Shown: piece by piece, positions 1-8,500 of the stretch
Position numbering within the stretch: the stretch's first letter is position 1
How the letters are laid out: every line of letters starts with the position of its first letter
Assembly (NCBI RefSeq): GCF_014635825.1
Contig: NZ_BMDO01000009.1
Coordinates: 124,001-188,000, forward strand
Direction: 5' to 3'
Source: Mucilaginibacter galii
Lineage (GTDB): Bacteria; Bacteroidota; Bacteroidia; Sphingobacteriales; Sphingobacteriaceae
DNA length: 64,000 nt
Program-made: the position numbers and the translations under genes
Notes under the pieces: model-generated
Told to the model about the DNA's origin: nothing
The model's database searches: none
Seen by the model: the letters and a program-made list of their open reading frames with translations, nothing else

Positions 1-2
1 AA

Positions 3-2792
3 GACGTTTCTAAATGGCGCTCCATTAAAACTTACACCAACGCGCTATCGCCCAATGGGCAGTGGATGGCCTACGTTATGGGCCCGGTAGAGGGCGACCA
101 GGAAGTGGTGCTGCGCAAGGTAAGCGATACCACCATATACCGTTACCCGTGCGGTGCTACAGCCGGTCAGGTTTCTTTTTCAGATGATAGCCGGTTTATG
201 GCCTTCAGGCAATCGCCCAAGGATGCTGAGGTAAAGGCGGCCAAGAAAACCAATAAGGTATTGTATGATAAACTGGTGATCGTCTTGTTAAGTAATAATA
301 CCAAAACCGAGTACGACCGGGTAAGGAGCTTTGCCTTTGCCGAAAAAACGCCTAACTGGATAGCCATTCAATTTGCAGCGCTTGAAACCGCACCTAAAGA
401 TAAGGATGCCGCTAAGGGTACCGATATGCTGGTGTATAACCTGCTTACCAAAAAAAGCTTTAACATAGGCAGCGTAAGCGATTTTGCCTTTAACAAGGCA
501 GGCAACTGGCTGGCTTACACCGTAGATGCCAGCGGACAAAACGGCAACGGTATTTACCTGCGCAATATGCTTACCGGCGTAACCTCGGCAGTTGACAATG
601 ATAAGGCCACTTATAAATCTATCAATTGGACGGAGAACGGAACTGCCTTTGCCTTGCTGAAAGCCAACAAAAATGAGGCTTACAAAAGTGAAGTATACAG
701 CGTTATTGGCGTTACCGGTTTAAAAGATGATACATCGGCCAAAACCATATACAGCAGCCTAACCGATAAAACTTTCCCGGCCGGCCAGGGCATTAGCGGC
801 GACAGGCGCCCTTACTGGTCTGACGACCTGACGGCACTTTTCTTTGGTACCCGCATACTCGAGAAAGCCGGAAAGCCTAAAACCGACAGCGCCAAAACTG
901 CACCAAAGGTTGGTCCGCCGGCTGCCCTGCGTACCGATACCGCAGCAGCCAAAGCCAAACCTGCCGCTATGGCCGCAGTTAATAAAGACGATATTGAAAA
1001 GCCGGACATGATTATTTGGAACTGGCAGGACCGCAGGCTGCAATCGGCCCAACAGGTGCAGGAAACGAGCGATAAGGCTTTCAGTTACCTGGCCGAATAC
1101 TATGTACCAGCCAAACGCCTCATTACCCTGGCCGATAGTAATATGCGCACGGTAATGGTTGCCCCTAAGCAATTATACGCCATTGGCGTAGATAACAGCA
1201 AATACGAACTCATGAGTAACCTTAACGGTCAAAGCTATGCTGATATCTATTTAATTAACCTGAAAACCGGCAGCAAAAAGCTCCTTTTCAATAATTTTTA
1301 TCAAACCGGCAATCGTGGTTTCAGCATAGCGCCAAACGGTAAACTGGGTAGCTATTACCAGGATGGCACCTTTTACACCGTTGATTTTGAAAGCGGAGAG
1401 AACCATAACCTAACCGGAAAAATTAAAGCCTCGTTTGTTGACGAACTGGACGATCATAATGTTAAAAAGCCGGCTACCGACAACATGGGCTGGTCGGCCG
1501 ATTCCAAGTATGCTCTAATTAAAGATAATTACGATTTGTGGCGCATTAGTGCCGACGGAAAATCGGCCACAGCATTAAGCGATAACTGGAAAGCCCGTAA
1601 CCTGATGGTGAACTACCGCTTTAACATTTACCCTGATGATAAAGGCACCGACTTGGGCAAAACACAATATTACAGCGTGTTTAACCGCGAGAATAAGCAA
1701 AGCGGTATAGGCAAGCTGGAAGGTGGCAAAATTAAAGTGCTGTTTATAGAAAACTTCACTTATAATAACCTGGTAAAAGCCACCAATGCACCGGTGTTTG
1801 CTTACAGCAAAGAGAGCAATGAAAAATCTTCAGAAACTTTCGTTACCGCTAACACCGATTTGACGGCCGGCAAGCAGGTAACTAAGAACACGCCCGATCA
1901 AAGCAAGTTTGGCTGGTCGAGCGGTGTAAAACTCATCACTTACAAGAGCACCAATGGCGATACTTTACAGGCGGCTCTGTATTTACCGGCCAATTATGAG
2001 CCGGGCAAAGCCTACCCTACCATTACTTACATATACGAGCGCCTTACCGATAATTTAAATACCTATACCGCACCGGCTTTTCCAAGCGGTGGTTTTAACA
2101 AAGCGCTCTACACCAGCAACGGCTACGCGGTGCTGATGCCCGATATTAAGTACAAGATCAATGATCCGGGCATGTCGGCGGTAGCTTGCGTGGTTCCGGC
2201 GGTGCAGGCCGCTATTGCCACGGGTATTGTAGATGCCAAGCGGGTAGCCATTCATGGTCACTCTTGGGGCGGTTACCAAACCTCATTCCTCATTACGCAA
2301 ACCAATATATTTAAGGCGGCGGCGGCAGGTGCCCCTTTAACCGATATGATAAGCATGTACAGCTTAATCTATTGGAATTCGGGAGGCACCAACCAAGCCA
2401 TATTTGAAGCAAGCCAGGGCCGTTTAACCAGCGGTTTTTGGGATAATATAGAGGCCTATACCCGCAACTCGCCGGTGTATAACATCAAAAATGTACAAAC
2501 GCCTTTACTGCTGCTGCATAACGATAAGGACGGCGCGGTAGACTTTACCCAGGGCATTGAGTATTACAACGGTTTACGCCGCCTAAACAAGCCGGTAGTA
2601 ATGATTACCTACAAAGGTGAAAACCATGGCATTGCCAAGCTACCTAACCGTAAAGACTACGCCGTACGCATGATGGAGTATTTTGATTATATGCTGAAAG
2701 ACAAACCGGCACCTACCTGGTGGTCTAAAGGTGTTAATCGTATAGATATGGAAAAATACCTCGAAGCACGGGCATTTGACAGTGAGAATTAA
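3..2792 (+). CDS. S9 family (prolyl oligopeptidase-type) serine peptidase, 5' end missing
   Basis: The reading frame is open from base 3, so the gene begins before the window; the ATG at 66 is internal. The visible N-terminal two thirds is beta-propeller-like, with WD/TolB-type strands. The last 250 residues or so form an alpha/beta hydrolase domain. Counting from the ATG at 66, the nucleophile is Ser733 in GHSWGGY, the acid is Asp820 or Asp822 in HNDKDGAVDF, and His854 lies in GENHGI. Such enzymes are usually exported and cut peptides after proline or release dipeptides; the signal peptide would lie outside the window. An Ala/Lys/Pro-rich insert (about residues 275-310) interrupts the propeller. 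Family assignment is firm; substrate is unknown. Confidence 0.93.
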   Translation, partial: DVSKWRSIKTYTNALSPNGQWMAYVMGPVEGDQEVVLRKVSDTTIYRYPCGATAGQVSFSDDSRFMAFRQSPKDAEVKAAKKTNKVLYDKLVIVLLSNNTKTEYDRVRSFAFAEKTPNWIAIQFAALETAPKDKDAAKGTDMLVYNLLTKKSFNIGSVSDFAFNKAGNWLAYTVDASGQNGNGIYLRNMLTGVTSAVDNDKATYKSINWTENGTAFALLKANKNEAYKSEVYSVIGVTGLKDDTSAKTIYSSLTDKTFPAGQGISGDRRPYWSDDLTALFFGTRILEKAGKPKTDSAKTAPKVGPPAALRTDTAAAKAKPAAMAAVNKDDIEKPDMIIWNWQDRRLQSAQQVQETSDKAFSYLAEYYVPAKRLITLADSNMRTVMVAPKQLYAIGVDNSKYELMSNLNGQSYADIYLINLKTGSKKLLFNNFYQTGNRGFSIAPNGKLGSYYQDGTFYTVDFESGENHNLTGKIKASFVDELDDHNVKKPATDNMGWSADSKYALIKDNYDLWRISADGKSATALSDNWKARNLMVNYRFNIYPDDKGTDLGKTQYYSVFNRENKQSGIGKLEGGKIKVLFIENFTYNNLVKATNAPVFAYSKESNEKSSETFVTANTDLTAGKQVTKNTPDQSKFGWSSGVKLITYKSTNGDTLQAALYLPANYEPGKAYPTITYIYERLTDNLNTYTAPAFPSGGFNKALYTSNGYAVLMPDIKYKINDPGMSAVACVVPAVQAAIATGIVDAKRVAIHGHSWGGYQTSFLITQTNIFKAAAAGAPLTDMISMYSLIYWNSGGTNQAIFEASQGRLTSGFWDNIEAYTRNSPVYNIKNVQTPLLLLHNDKDGAVDFTQGIEYYNGLRRLNKPVVMITYKGENHGIAKLPNRKDYAVRMMEYFDYMLKDKPAPTWWSKGVNRIDMEKYLEARAFDSEN

Positions 2793-2824
2793 CTGGATGT
2801 TTAAGTACTAAATTTTTAAAAAAT

Positions 2825-2911
2825 CGTCATTGCGAGGAACGAAGCAATCTCTGCACGGCAGGTCAACAAGCTACTTTCTCCACAGGGATTGCTTCGGTCC
2901 TCGCAACGACG
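2825..2911. repeat. Intergenic inverted repeat, GTCATTGCGAGGA family
   Basis: The left arm CGTCATTGCGAGGAACGAAG is matched by an inverted right arm ending CTCGCAACGACG, with GCAATC/GATTGC inside. Related copies lie at 11711-11801 (near perfect) and, degenerate, at 29198-29229 and 48171-48264. It sits after the S9 peptidase stop and before the terminator. Confidence 0.8.
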
Positions 2912-2926
2912 GTCAATTTTTATAAG

Positions 2927-2960
2927 AAAGCCCTGTTTACTTAGCGTAAACAGGGCTTTT
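2927..2960. terminator. Bidirectional rho-independent terminator
   Basis: AAAGCCCTGTTTAC, loop TTAGC, GTAAACAGGGCTTTT forms a perfect stem with A and T tracts on both sides. It can serve the S9 peptidase on the plus strand and the S74-like gene on the minus strand. Confidence 0.85.
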
Positions 2961-2984
2961 CTTTAACACATTTATCGTAACTGC

Positions 2985-3431
2985 TTACAATGCAGTAGTG
3001 GTATTGCCGGTCTTTCTTAACGATTGTACCTCGGCTTTCAGGGCATCAATCTGTGCCTGCTGTTCTTTAATGGCACCTAATAAAACAGGTACCAGGCTTT
3101 GCATATCCACGGTTTGTACATCAACCGAGCGCTGCGTGTTTTTACCGGCCGGATACAAGTAGCTTTGAGTTTTAACCACACCTGGTAAAACCGACTGTAC
3201 ATTGCCCGATAAGAAACCGTATTGCGTACCAGTCGGCATTTTTACACCCTGAATAGGCGCAGTATATTGGTAAGTTACCGGGTTAAGCTGGTTAACGGCG
3301 CTTAAAGCGCTGGTTATAGGGGTAACGTTGGTTTTCAATTCGGCATCAGCAACCTTGGTAGTTTGGGCTAAAGAAACAGTAGAAAGTGCGCAAAATGCTG
3401 ATACCAGCATGATTATTTTTGAAGTTTTCAT
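2985..3431 (-). CDS. Secreted protein with S74-like (endosialidase chaperone-type) C-terminal domain
   Basis: 148 residues. An N-terminal signal peptide (MKTSKIIMLVSAFCALSTVS, cleavage near LAQ) is followed by a short domain with LNPVTYQY, YGFLSGNVQSVLPGVV and SLVPVLLGAIKEQQAQIDAL. This is the order of motifs seen in the S74 intramolecular chaperone domain at the end of tail fibres and Bacteroidota adhesins, ending in a coiled coil. The usual long upstream stalk is missing, so the domain stands alone. No catalytic Ser-Lys dyad could be assigned with confidence. The role is unknown; it may be a surface or oligomerisation factor. Confidence 0.65.
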   Translation of the reverse strand: MKTSKIIMLVSAFCALSTVSLAQTTKVADAELKTNVTPITSALSAVNQLNPVTYQYTAPIQGVKMPTGTQYGFLSGNVQSVLPGVVKTQSYLYPAGKNTQRSVDVQTVDMQSLVPVLLGAIKEQQAQIDALKAEVQSLRKTGNTTTAL

Positions 3432-3513
3432 GGTGTTAAAAAATTTATAAAATAGAATAATTGCCTGGTAAGAAGTTACCGGCTGTTTATGTACAGATAA
3501 GAAAATTGGGCAA

Positions 3514-3834
3514 TTAACAGTTTGGCGGCGGCGTAGGCACGTCGGGGTAAAAAGTGTAGGGGAACTTTGTTTTGAACAAAGCAGGGTGCTGCGAGGCCAT
3601 TACCATTACAGGCTCATCAAAGCTAAAGTTGAACACTTGGTGCAGGTAATCTTTAGCCGACTCAGTTTTCATCGTTTCCGATTCTTTAACTGGAGCTTCG
3701 GCACTATCATCCTCCTTTGGAGCAGTTACAGCGGTAAATGTATTGAATATTGAAAACACAGGAATATTGTTGCTCTCGAGCATGCTCAAGATCAGGCCAA
3801 ATATAATTGCGTATTTAAACCACTGTGTTTTCAC
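3514..3834 (-). CDS. Small single-pass membrane protein of unknown function
   Basis: About 106 residues from a GTG start at 3834. Longer in-frame starts would overlap the -7 promoter element at 3854-3861, so the GTG is preferred. One hydrophobic segment (YAIIFGLILSML) near the N terminus is followed by an acidic, Lys/Glu-rich linker and a Pro-rich C terminus ending PTPPPNC. I do not recognise a family. It stands alone between two unrelated minus-strand genes. Confidence 0.55.
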   Translation of the reverse strand: MKTQWFKYAIIFGLILSMLESNNIPVFSIFNTFTAVTAPKEDDSAEAPVKESETMKTESAKDYLHQVFNFSFDEPVMVMASQHPALFKTKFPYTFYPDVPTPPPNC

Positions 3835-3853
3835 CTTACAACTGTTTCGTGTA

Positions 3854-3861
3854 CAAAAGTA
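3854..3861 (-). promoter_or_regulatory. -7 promoter element TACTTTTG
   Basis: Matches the Bacteroidota -7 consensus TAnnTTTG on the minus strand, 19 bases before the GTG at 3834. It argues against the longer reading frame of the small membrane protein. Confidence 0.6.
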
Positions 3862-3956
3862 CAAATCCTTATTTTACAACCTGCAAATAAAAGGTTTGTT
3901 TTTGAAAGGCTTATGTAATTTTCGAATAAAGGCGCCTACGCTATTTAGGAAGAAGT

Positions 3957-4991
3957 TTACGTATGCAGGTTCCAAATTTTCTCTGCTTTACGGCCTATCA
4001 ACCAGAACGAGGCGGCCAGTATAGCAAAGAACAAAGTATACGGAATATGCCCCCACAGGTACTCAATGTACTTGGTATAAATAAAGATCAATAAAAAGGT
4101 GATGCCAAACTCGCGGGCAATGGCATCCTTAGTTTTCAAGCCGAAAAACGTAAATGCACCCGCTACCGCCAGCGATATTACCCCCCAGTAAAACAGGCTG
4201 ATTTGCTTTACCTGGAGCCACTGCTCAAACTGTCCGTAATTACCAAAAATACTCAAAAGCCAAAGGGATATAAACAGGTACAGCAGGCCAACCACATAGG
4301 TAAGTTCCCATAAACGTTCCATCCACTTTTTGCCTTTGAGCAGGTAACAGGCTACCAGCAGCACGATGCCAAAGAGCACGAAGCGCAACGGATAGTTCAT
4401 CCCCAAAAAGTAATAGCTCCAGCGGGTTTGATAGCCCGTTTCGGTACCGAACCAGCTGCCCAGCGATACCAGGGCAAAAAGCCAGATAAGCCTTGAGTTT
4501 AATTTCCAGCCCAAAAAGCCGTATACAAATACCGAAAGCAGGAAAAGCAGTGAGTAATGCCCCGAGCCGTTATCAAACGTTTTGCCCAGGTAGGCAATGC
4601 AGCAAGCTGTGAATAATATACCGGTAAATATGGTGGCCTCGTTACTGAAAACCCGTTCCGGAAAAAGTTTTTGACGGCGACGGCCAAAATAGAAACATCC
4701 AACCGCAATTATAGCAGAACCGATGCTGATGATAATATCGGGGGTATCGTACAAGCTTTTGATCCACTCTAAAACCTTATCGCTGATAATGAGCGAACCT
4801 ACGGCAATACCGCCACAGATGAGTGCTATCCAAAAAGAATATTTAGCCAGGCGCATCCAGTCGAATCCTCTAACCTCGGCCGACTGGCGCAAAGTACTGG
4901 CCAGATCAGGCGTCACCAGCTGCTCTTTCTCCCAGTGCGCAATTACCCGGTTTAAAAATTCGCTTTCCTGTTTATCGAGATTAAGCTTCAT
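3957..4991 (-). CDS. DUF2157 multi-pass membrane protein
   Basis: 344 residues. The N-terminal soluble region (about 1-45) carries the DUF2157 pattern, including EFLNRVIAHWEKEQLVTPDL, followed by about nine or ten hydrophobic helices with few charged loops. Family members are integral inner-membrane proteins of unknown function. The gene is monocistronic as far as can be seen. The ATG at 4991 fits the usual family start (MKLNLDKQESEF). Confidence 0.82.
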   Translation of the reverse strand: MKLNLDKQESEFLNRVIAHWEKEQLVTPDLASTLRQSAEVRGFDWMRLAKYSFWIALICGGIAVGSLIISDKVLEWIKSLYDTPDIIISIGSAIIAVGCFYFGRRRQKLFPERVFSNEATIFTGILFTACCIAYLGKTFDNGSGHYSLLFLLSVFVYGFLGWKLNSRLIWLFALVSLGSWFGTETGYQTRWSYYFLGMNYPLRFVLFGIVLLVACYLLKGKKWMERLWELTYVVGLLYLFISLWLLSIFGNYGQFEQWLQVKQISLFYWGVISLAVAGAFTFFGLKTKDAIAREFGITFLLIFIYTKYIEYLWGHIPYTLFFAILAASFWLIGRKAEKIWNLHT

Positions 4992-5131
4992 GGATTAGTT
5001 CGTGGATGATGGTTCATAGTAGCTTACTGCGCTTTAATGAATTATCCAGCCCTAAAATATAAAGATTTCGGGAATTAGGTTATAGCTTTTTCAACTATCA
5101 GCTATGTTCTATTGACTATGAACTACAAATC

Positions 5132-6061
5132 TCAACTATTCAGCAACTTCAACACATCCAGCTTGTCTTGTGCCAGTTGTTCTTTCAAGCCTTCTAAAGA
5201 AGAAAATTTCACATCGTGGCGTACAAAATGGATGAAGTTCATTTTGACGGTTTGGTTGTAGATATCCTGGTTAAAATCGAAGATATTCACCTCAATGTTC
5301 CGCGTCATGCCATTAATGGTAGGGCGGTGGCCAATATAGCTCATACCCTGGTAGGTTTGCCCGTCTATTTCTACCGTGGAGGCGAAAATACCATCAGCCG
5401 GGATGATCTTGTAGCTTTCCTCTACCAGCAGGTTAGCGGTTGGGTAGCCAATTTGACGGCCTATCTGGTTGCCGCGTATGACTTTACCGGTGATGAAGAA
5501 CGGGTAGCTCAAAAAGGCATTAGCCTGCTCAATATCGGCCCGTAACAGCGCTTCGCGAATGCGGGTAGAGCTTACGGCTACATTGTCTATATCCTGTTCA
5601 GGTATTTCAATAACCTCGAAACCGTAAACCGGACCAGCCTGCTGCAAATCGGCCAGGCCACCCTGGCGATCTTTGCCAAAACGGTGATCATACCCGATAA
5701 TGATCTTGCGGGTACCTATCTTATTCACCAATATATCGCGGATGTAAGCCTCCGGCAACTGGTTAGAAAAATCGCGCGAGAAAGGCGTAATGATCAAATG
5801 GTCTACCCCTAACTGTTCTAACAATGCGGCACGCTCGTGTATGGTGGTAATAAGCTTTAACGTTTGGTCTTCCGGGTGGATAATCATCCGCGGATGCGGG
5901 AAAAAAGTGAGGATCACCGTTTCGCCGCCGGTTTGCCGGGCCAACTCCTTAATGCCTGCTATAATTTGACGATGCCCCTGGTGCACGCCATCAAAGGTCC
6001 CAATGGTTACAATGGCATTTTTGAGCGGGGTAAACTCGTCTATATGGTTGTAAATTTTCAT
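5132..6061 (-). CDS. ribF: Bifunctional riboflavin kinase / FMN adenylyltransferase RibF
   Basis: 309 residues, the normal length. The N-terminal FAD synthetase half has GTFDGVHQGHRQII (nucleotide-binding HxGH-like motif) and the SSTRIREALL segment. The C-terminal flavokinase half has GRQIGYPTANL and ends in the conserved EGLKEQLAQDKLDVLKLL helix. It makes FMN and then FAD from riboflavin in the cytoplasm. Its ATG overlaps the stop of the upstream truB fusion by four bases (ATGA), so translation is probably coupled. The truB-ribF order is common in Bacteroidota. ribBA at 48.3-49.5 kb supplies an early step of the same pathway. Confidence 0.97.
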   Translation of the reverse strand: MKIYNHIDEFTPLKNAIVTIGTFDGVHQGHRQIIAGIKELARQTGGETVILTFFPHPRMIIHPEDQTLKLITTIHERAALLEQLGVDHLIITPFSRDFSNQLPEAYIRDILVNKIGTRKIIIGYDHRFGKDRQGGLADLQQAGPVYGFEVIEIPEQDIDNVAVSSTRIREALLRADIEQANAFLSYPFFITGKVIRGNQIGRQIGYPTANLLVEESYKIIPADGIFASTVEIDGQTYQGMSYIGHRPTINGMTRNIEVNIFDFNQDIYNQTVKMNFIHFVRHDVKFSSLEGLKEQLAQDKLDVLKLLNS

Positions 6062-7257
6062 AAAGAAGCCCCTCCTAAATCCTCCCCGGGAGGGAGGACT
6101 TTTGATTGTCTGTCGGGTAGCGCTTGTATTTCTTGTCTGATAGTTTCAAAAACGCTTTGAGGCTTTTGTATAACCTCTTCGTTAGTGAATCTGATCACTT
6201 TAAAACCCCAGTGGTTTAACATTTCTGTTCTATCGGCATCTGCTTCCTTGGTATGCTGATGATAACCGCCATCAACCTCTATGACCAAGCCTTTTTGTAA
6301 GCATACGAAGTCGGCAATATAATTATCAATAACATGCTGCCTTCTAATTTTAAAACCCGTAGCATCTCTTCGAAGCAATTGCCATAAAACATTTTCAGCC
6401 TCAGTAGGCTCATGTCTGTTAGATCTGCTATTACCTTTCAAGGGTTCATACACCAACGGATCAGCGTTCTCCCTATAAACCCTTGCCGGATCAGGCTCCT
6501 CTAAAATATTTAATCCCTCCTGCTCTGAAAGCCCTCCCTCCCGGGGAGGGTTTGGGAGGGGCTTCCTAATAAAATTCACCAGTTCCATTACCTCCCAGGC
6601 ATCTTCCACTTTGAAATTACCGCTGCGGGTGCGTCGAAGTTTGCTTAGGTAGGCTCCGCTGTTCACTGCTTTGCCGTAATCAAAAGCAAGGGAGCGGATG
6701 TAGGTTCCCTTGCTGCATACGACTTTAAAATCAACTTCAGGCAGTTCTATACGGGTTAGTTCAAACTCTTTAATGGTTACCGTGCGGGCTTTAAGCTCTA
6801 CTTCTTCGCCGCGGCGGGCTTTTTCGTAAAGGCGTTCGCCGTTTACTTTAATGGCCGAGTGAGCGGGTGGGTATTGCTGTATCTCGCCCGTAAATTGGGC
6901 GCAGGCAGCTTTTAGAATCTCTTCGGTTAAATGGGCAGTGTCAAACGTTTCATCTATCTCGGTTTCCATGTCGTACGAGGGCGTTGTGCCCCCTAAAGTG
7001 AAGGTACCGGTGTATTCTTTTTCTTCGGCTTGGAAGGTATCTATTTGCTTGGTCATTTTGCCGGTGCAAACGATGAGCAGCCCGGTAGCTAAGGGATCTA
7101 GCGTACCGGCATGACCCACCTTGAGCTTTAGCGGCTTAAAGGCGTTACGCACCTTGCCCACAATATCAAAGCTGGTCCAGCGGTAAGGCTTGTTAATGAG
7201 CAGCAGTTCGCCTTCGGCAAAGTTGAAATTTTTATGTTTGGAGTGTAATTCGCTCAA
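6058..7257 (-). CDS. truB: tRNA pseudouridine-55 synthase TruB fused to a DUF559 nuclease domain
   Basis: From a TTG start at 7257 the protein has 399 residues. Residues 1-230 are TruB: LLINKPYRWTSFDIV, catalytic GHAGTLDPLATGLL, SKGTYIRSLAFDYG and LRRTRSGNF. TruB makes the conserved pseudouridine 55 in the T-loop of tRNA. Bacteroidota TruB normally ends about here. The frame instead runs on through RKPLPNPPREGG into a DUF559 domain (TEAENVLWQLLRR, IADFVC, LVIEVDGGYHQ, GFKVIRFTNEEV) and ends PPGEDLGGASL. Both ends of the added part lie in inverted CCTCCC repeats (6530-6565 and 6063-6098). The longer frame starting at 7317 would add a hydrophobic stretch, but the -7 element at 7275-7282 lies inside that stretch. 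TruB is certain; activity of the nuclease part is unknown. Confidence 0.93.
   Translation of the reverse strand: MSELHSKHKNFNFAEGELLLINKPYRWTSFDIVGKVRNAFKPLKLKVGHAGTLDPLATGLLIVCTGKMTKQIDTFQAEEKEYTGTFTLGGTTPSYDMETEIDETFDTAHLTEEILKAACAQFTGEIQQYPPAHSAIKVNGERLYEKARRGEEVELKARTVTIKEFELTRIELPEVDFKVVCSKGTYIRSLAFDYGKAVNSGAYLSKLRRTRSGNFKVEDAWEVMELVNFIRKPLPNPPREGGLSEQEGLNILEEPDPARVYRENADPLVYEPLKGNSRSNRHEPTEAENVLWQLLRRDATGFKIRRQHVIDNYIADFVCLQKGLVIEVDGGYHQHTKEADADRTEMLNHWGFKVIRFTNEEVIQKPQSVFETIRQEIQALPDRQSKVLPPGEDLGGASL
6063..6565. mobile_element. DUF559 cassette bounded by CCTCCC inverted repeats
   Basis: The outer units are inverted copies of each other: 6063-6098 begins AAGAAGCCCCTCCTAAATCC, and 6530-6565 read on the minus strand begins GGAAGCCCCTCCCAAACCC. 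Both contain CCTCCCCGGGAGGGAGG. The 430 or so bases between them encode the DUF559 domain in frame with truB. Short relatives without a gene lie at 9807-9881, 12332-12405, 43130-43220 and 44165-44258. The reading as a mobile or once-mobile unit is inference; no target duplication was identified. Confidence 0.6.
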
Positions 7258-7274
7258 TGTATTCGGATAAAATG

Positions 7275-7282
7275 CAAAGGTA
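7275..7282 (-). promoter_or_regulatory. -7 promoter element TACCTTTG of truB-ribF
   Basis: Perfect TAnnTTTG match on the minus strand, 18 bases upstream of the TTG at 7257. It implies the transcript starts too late to include the longer truB frame. Confidence 0.6.
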
Positions 7283-7356
7283 AGTATTAGAAGAGAGAGT
7301 ATAGAATACAGAATCAAGAGTATAGACTAAATGCATCTGGCTAATCTTCATCAAAC

Positions 7357-7390
7357 AAAAAAAACGCCTGTTTCTTAAAACAAGCGTTTT
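7357..7390. terminator. Terminator between uppP and truB
   Basis: An A-rich tract and AAAACGCCTGTTTCTTAAAA followed by CAAGCGTTTT form a stem with T-rich ends on both strands. It separates uppP from the truB promoter. Just beyond it, two direct 14-base copies of a TATTCTTGAATCT unit run at 7394-7423, with a related inverted stretch at 7299-7328. Confidence 0.65.
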
Positions 7391-7426
7391 CCATCTGTAT
7401 TCTTGAATCTATATTCTTGAATCTTT

Positions 7427-8221
7427 TTAAATTACTTCCAAATTATGCCCGCTCATGTACAAGCCTATAATAATGGCTCCTACCACAATACGGTACCAGC
7501 CGAACAGTACAAATCCTTTACGCTCTAAAAACGTAATGAAAGTACGGATGGCCAATAGGGCTACTATAAAAGCAACTACGTTGCCAATGGCCAGCAGCTT
7601 AATTTCTTCTCCGCTAATGACATGGCCTTCTTTATAAAAATCTAAAAGCTTTTTAGCGGTAGCGGCAAACATAGTAGGCACTGCTAAAAAGAACGAAAAC
7701 TCGGCAGCAGCTTTACGGGTAAGCTTTTGGCTCATACCGCCCACAATAGTGGCTGCTGAACGTGAAGTACCGGGTATCATAGAGATACACTGAAAGAACC
7801 CGATTTTAAGAGCGGTTAAATAGTTAATATCTTTCTCTTCTTCAATAATAGGCTGATTGAACCATTTATCTACAAAAAGTAGGATGATACCGCCAATAAA
7901 AAGCGTAATGCCAACGGTAAGGGCGCTTTCCATTAACTCGTCTATTTTTTTAGCAAACAGCAATCCAAATACAGCAGCCGGAATAAACGCAACCAAAAGC
8001 TTAATATAAAAATCGAACGTGCGGAAAAAACGTTTAAAATAAAGCACCACTACCGATAGGATAGCACCTAACTGGATAGCTACGGTAAACAGTTTTACAA
8101 AATCGTTACTGGCAATGCCCATGGCCGATGAGGCAATAATCATGTGCCCGGTTGATGATACGGGTAAAAACTCGGTCAACCCCTCAATAATAGCGAGGAT
8201 GATGGCATGTATAATATTCAT
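7427..8221 (-). CDS. uppP: Undecaprenyl-diphosphatase UppP (BacA)
   Basis: 264 residues with about eight membrane helices. The two signature motifs are present: [17 protein letters not shown] near the N terminus and [13 protein letters not shown] about residue 150, which hold the Glu, Ser, His and Arg needed for activity. It recycles undecaprenyl diphosphate to the monophosphate lipid carrier for peptidoglycan and other wall polymers and gives bacitracin tolerance. It follows DUF3098 and ftsX on the same strand with two- to four-base gaps, a conserved Bacteroidota cell-envelope operon. Confidence 0.96.
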   Translation of the reverse strand: MNIIHAIILAIIEGLTEFLPVSSTGHMIIASSAMGIASNDFVKLFTVAIQLGAILSVVVLYFKRFFRTFDFYIKLLVAFIPAAVFGLLFAKKIDELMESALTVGITLFIGGIILLFVDKWFNQPIIEEEKDINYLTALKIGFFQCISMIPGTSRSAATIVGGMSQKLTRKAAAEFSFFLAVPTMFAATAKKLLDFYKEGHVISGEEIKLLAIGNVVAFIVALLAIRTFITFLERKGFVLFGWYRIVVGAIIIGLYMSGHNLEVI

Positions 8222-8223
8222 GC

Positions 8224-8496
8224 TTAGGCGGCAGGCTTTTTAAAGATGGCGTAAAATGCCAGTCCGAAACCGGCTAAAACTACGATAGGCGCAATTACAA
8301 TTTTGGTAGTGCTGTAAATATCGGTACTGCCCGACATGATAACGAAGCCCAGCGCTACGATCAAAACGCTAACCGCCAGTAACTGGTAGTTAGCTTTGCC
8401 AAATACGAATTGCACAGGGGCAACCGGTTTGCTTTCGCTAAGTATAGACGGCTTAGGAGCCGATGCACTGTAGCTTGGTTTGGTATTTTGTGCCAT
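8224..8496 (-). CDS. DUF3098 small membrane protein
   Basis: 90 residues. A polar N-terminal tail of about 25 residues is followed by [20 protein letters not shown] and a second helix, [20 protein letters not shown]. This is the DUF3098 pattern of two helices found between ftsX and uppP in many Bacteroidota. It starts four bases after the ftsX stop and ends two bases before uppP, so the three are surely co-transcribed. Function is unknown; the position suggests a link with division or wall synthesis. Confidence 0.88.
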   Translation of the reverse strand: MAQNTKPSYSASAPKPSILSESKPVAPVQFVFGKANYQLLAVSVLIVALGFVIMSGSTDIYSTTKIVIAPIVVLAGFGLAFYAIFKKPAA

Positions 8497-8500
8497 AATA

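Noticed and set aside
7257..7317. N-terminal extension of TruB (hydrophobic, from a TTG at 7317)
   Set aside because: The stretch contains a perfect -7 promoter element, is AT-rich and repeat-like, and does not match known TruB N termini.
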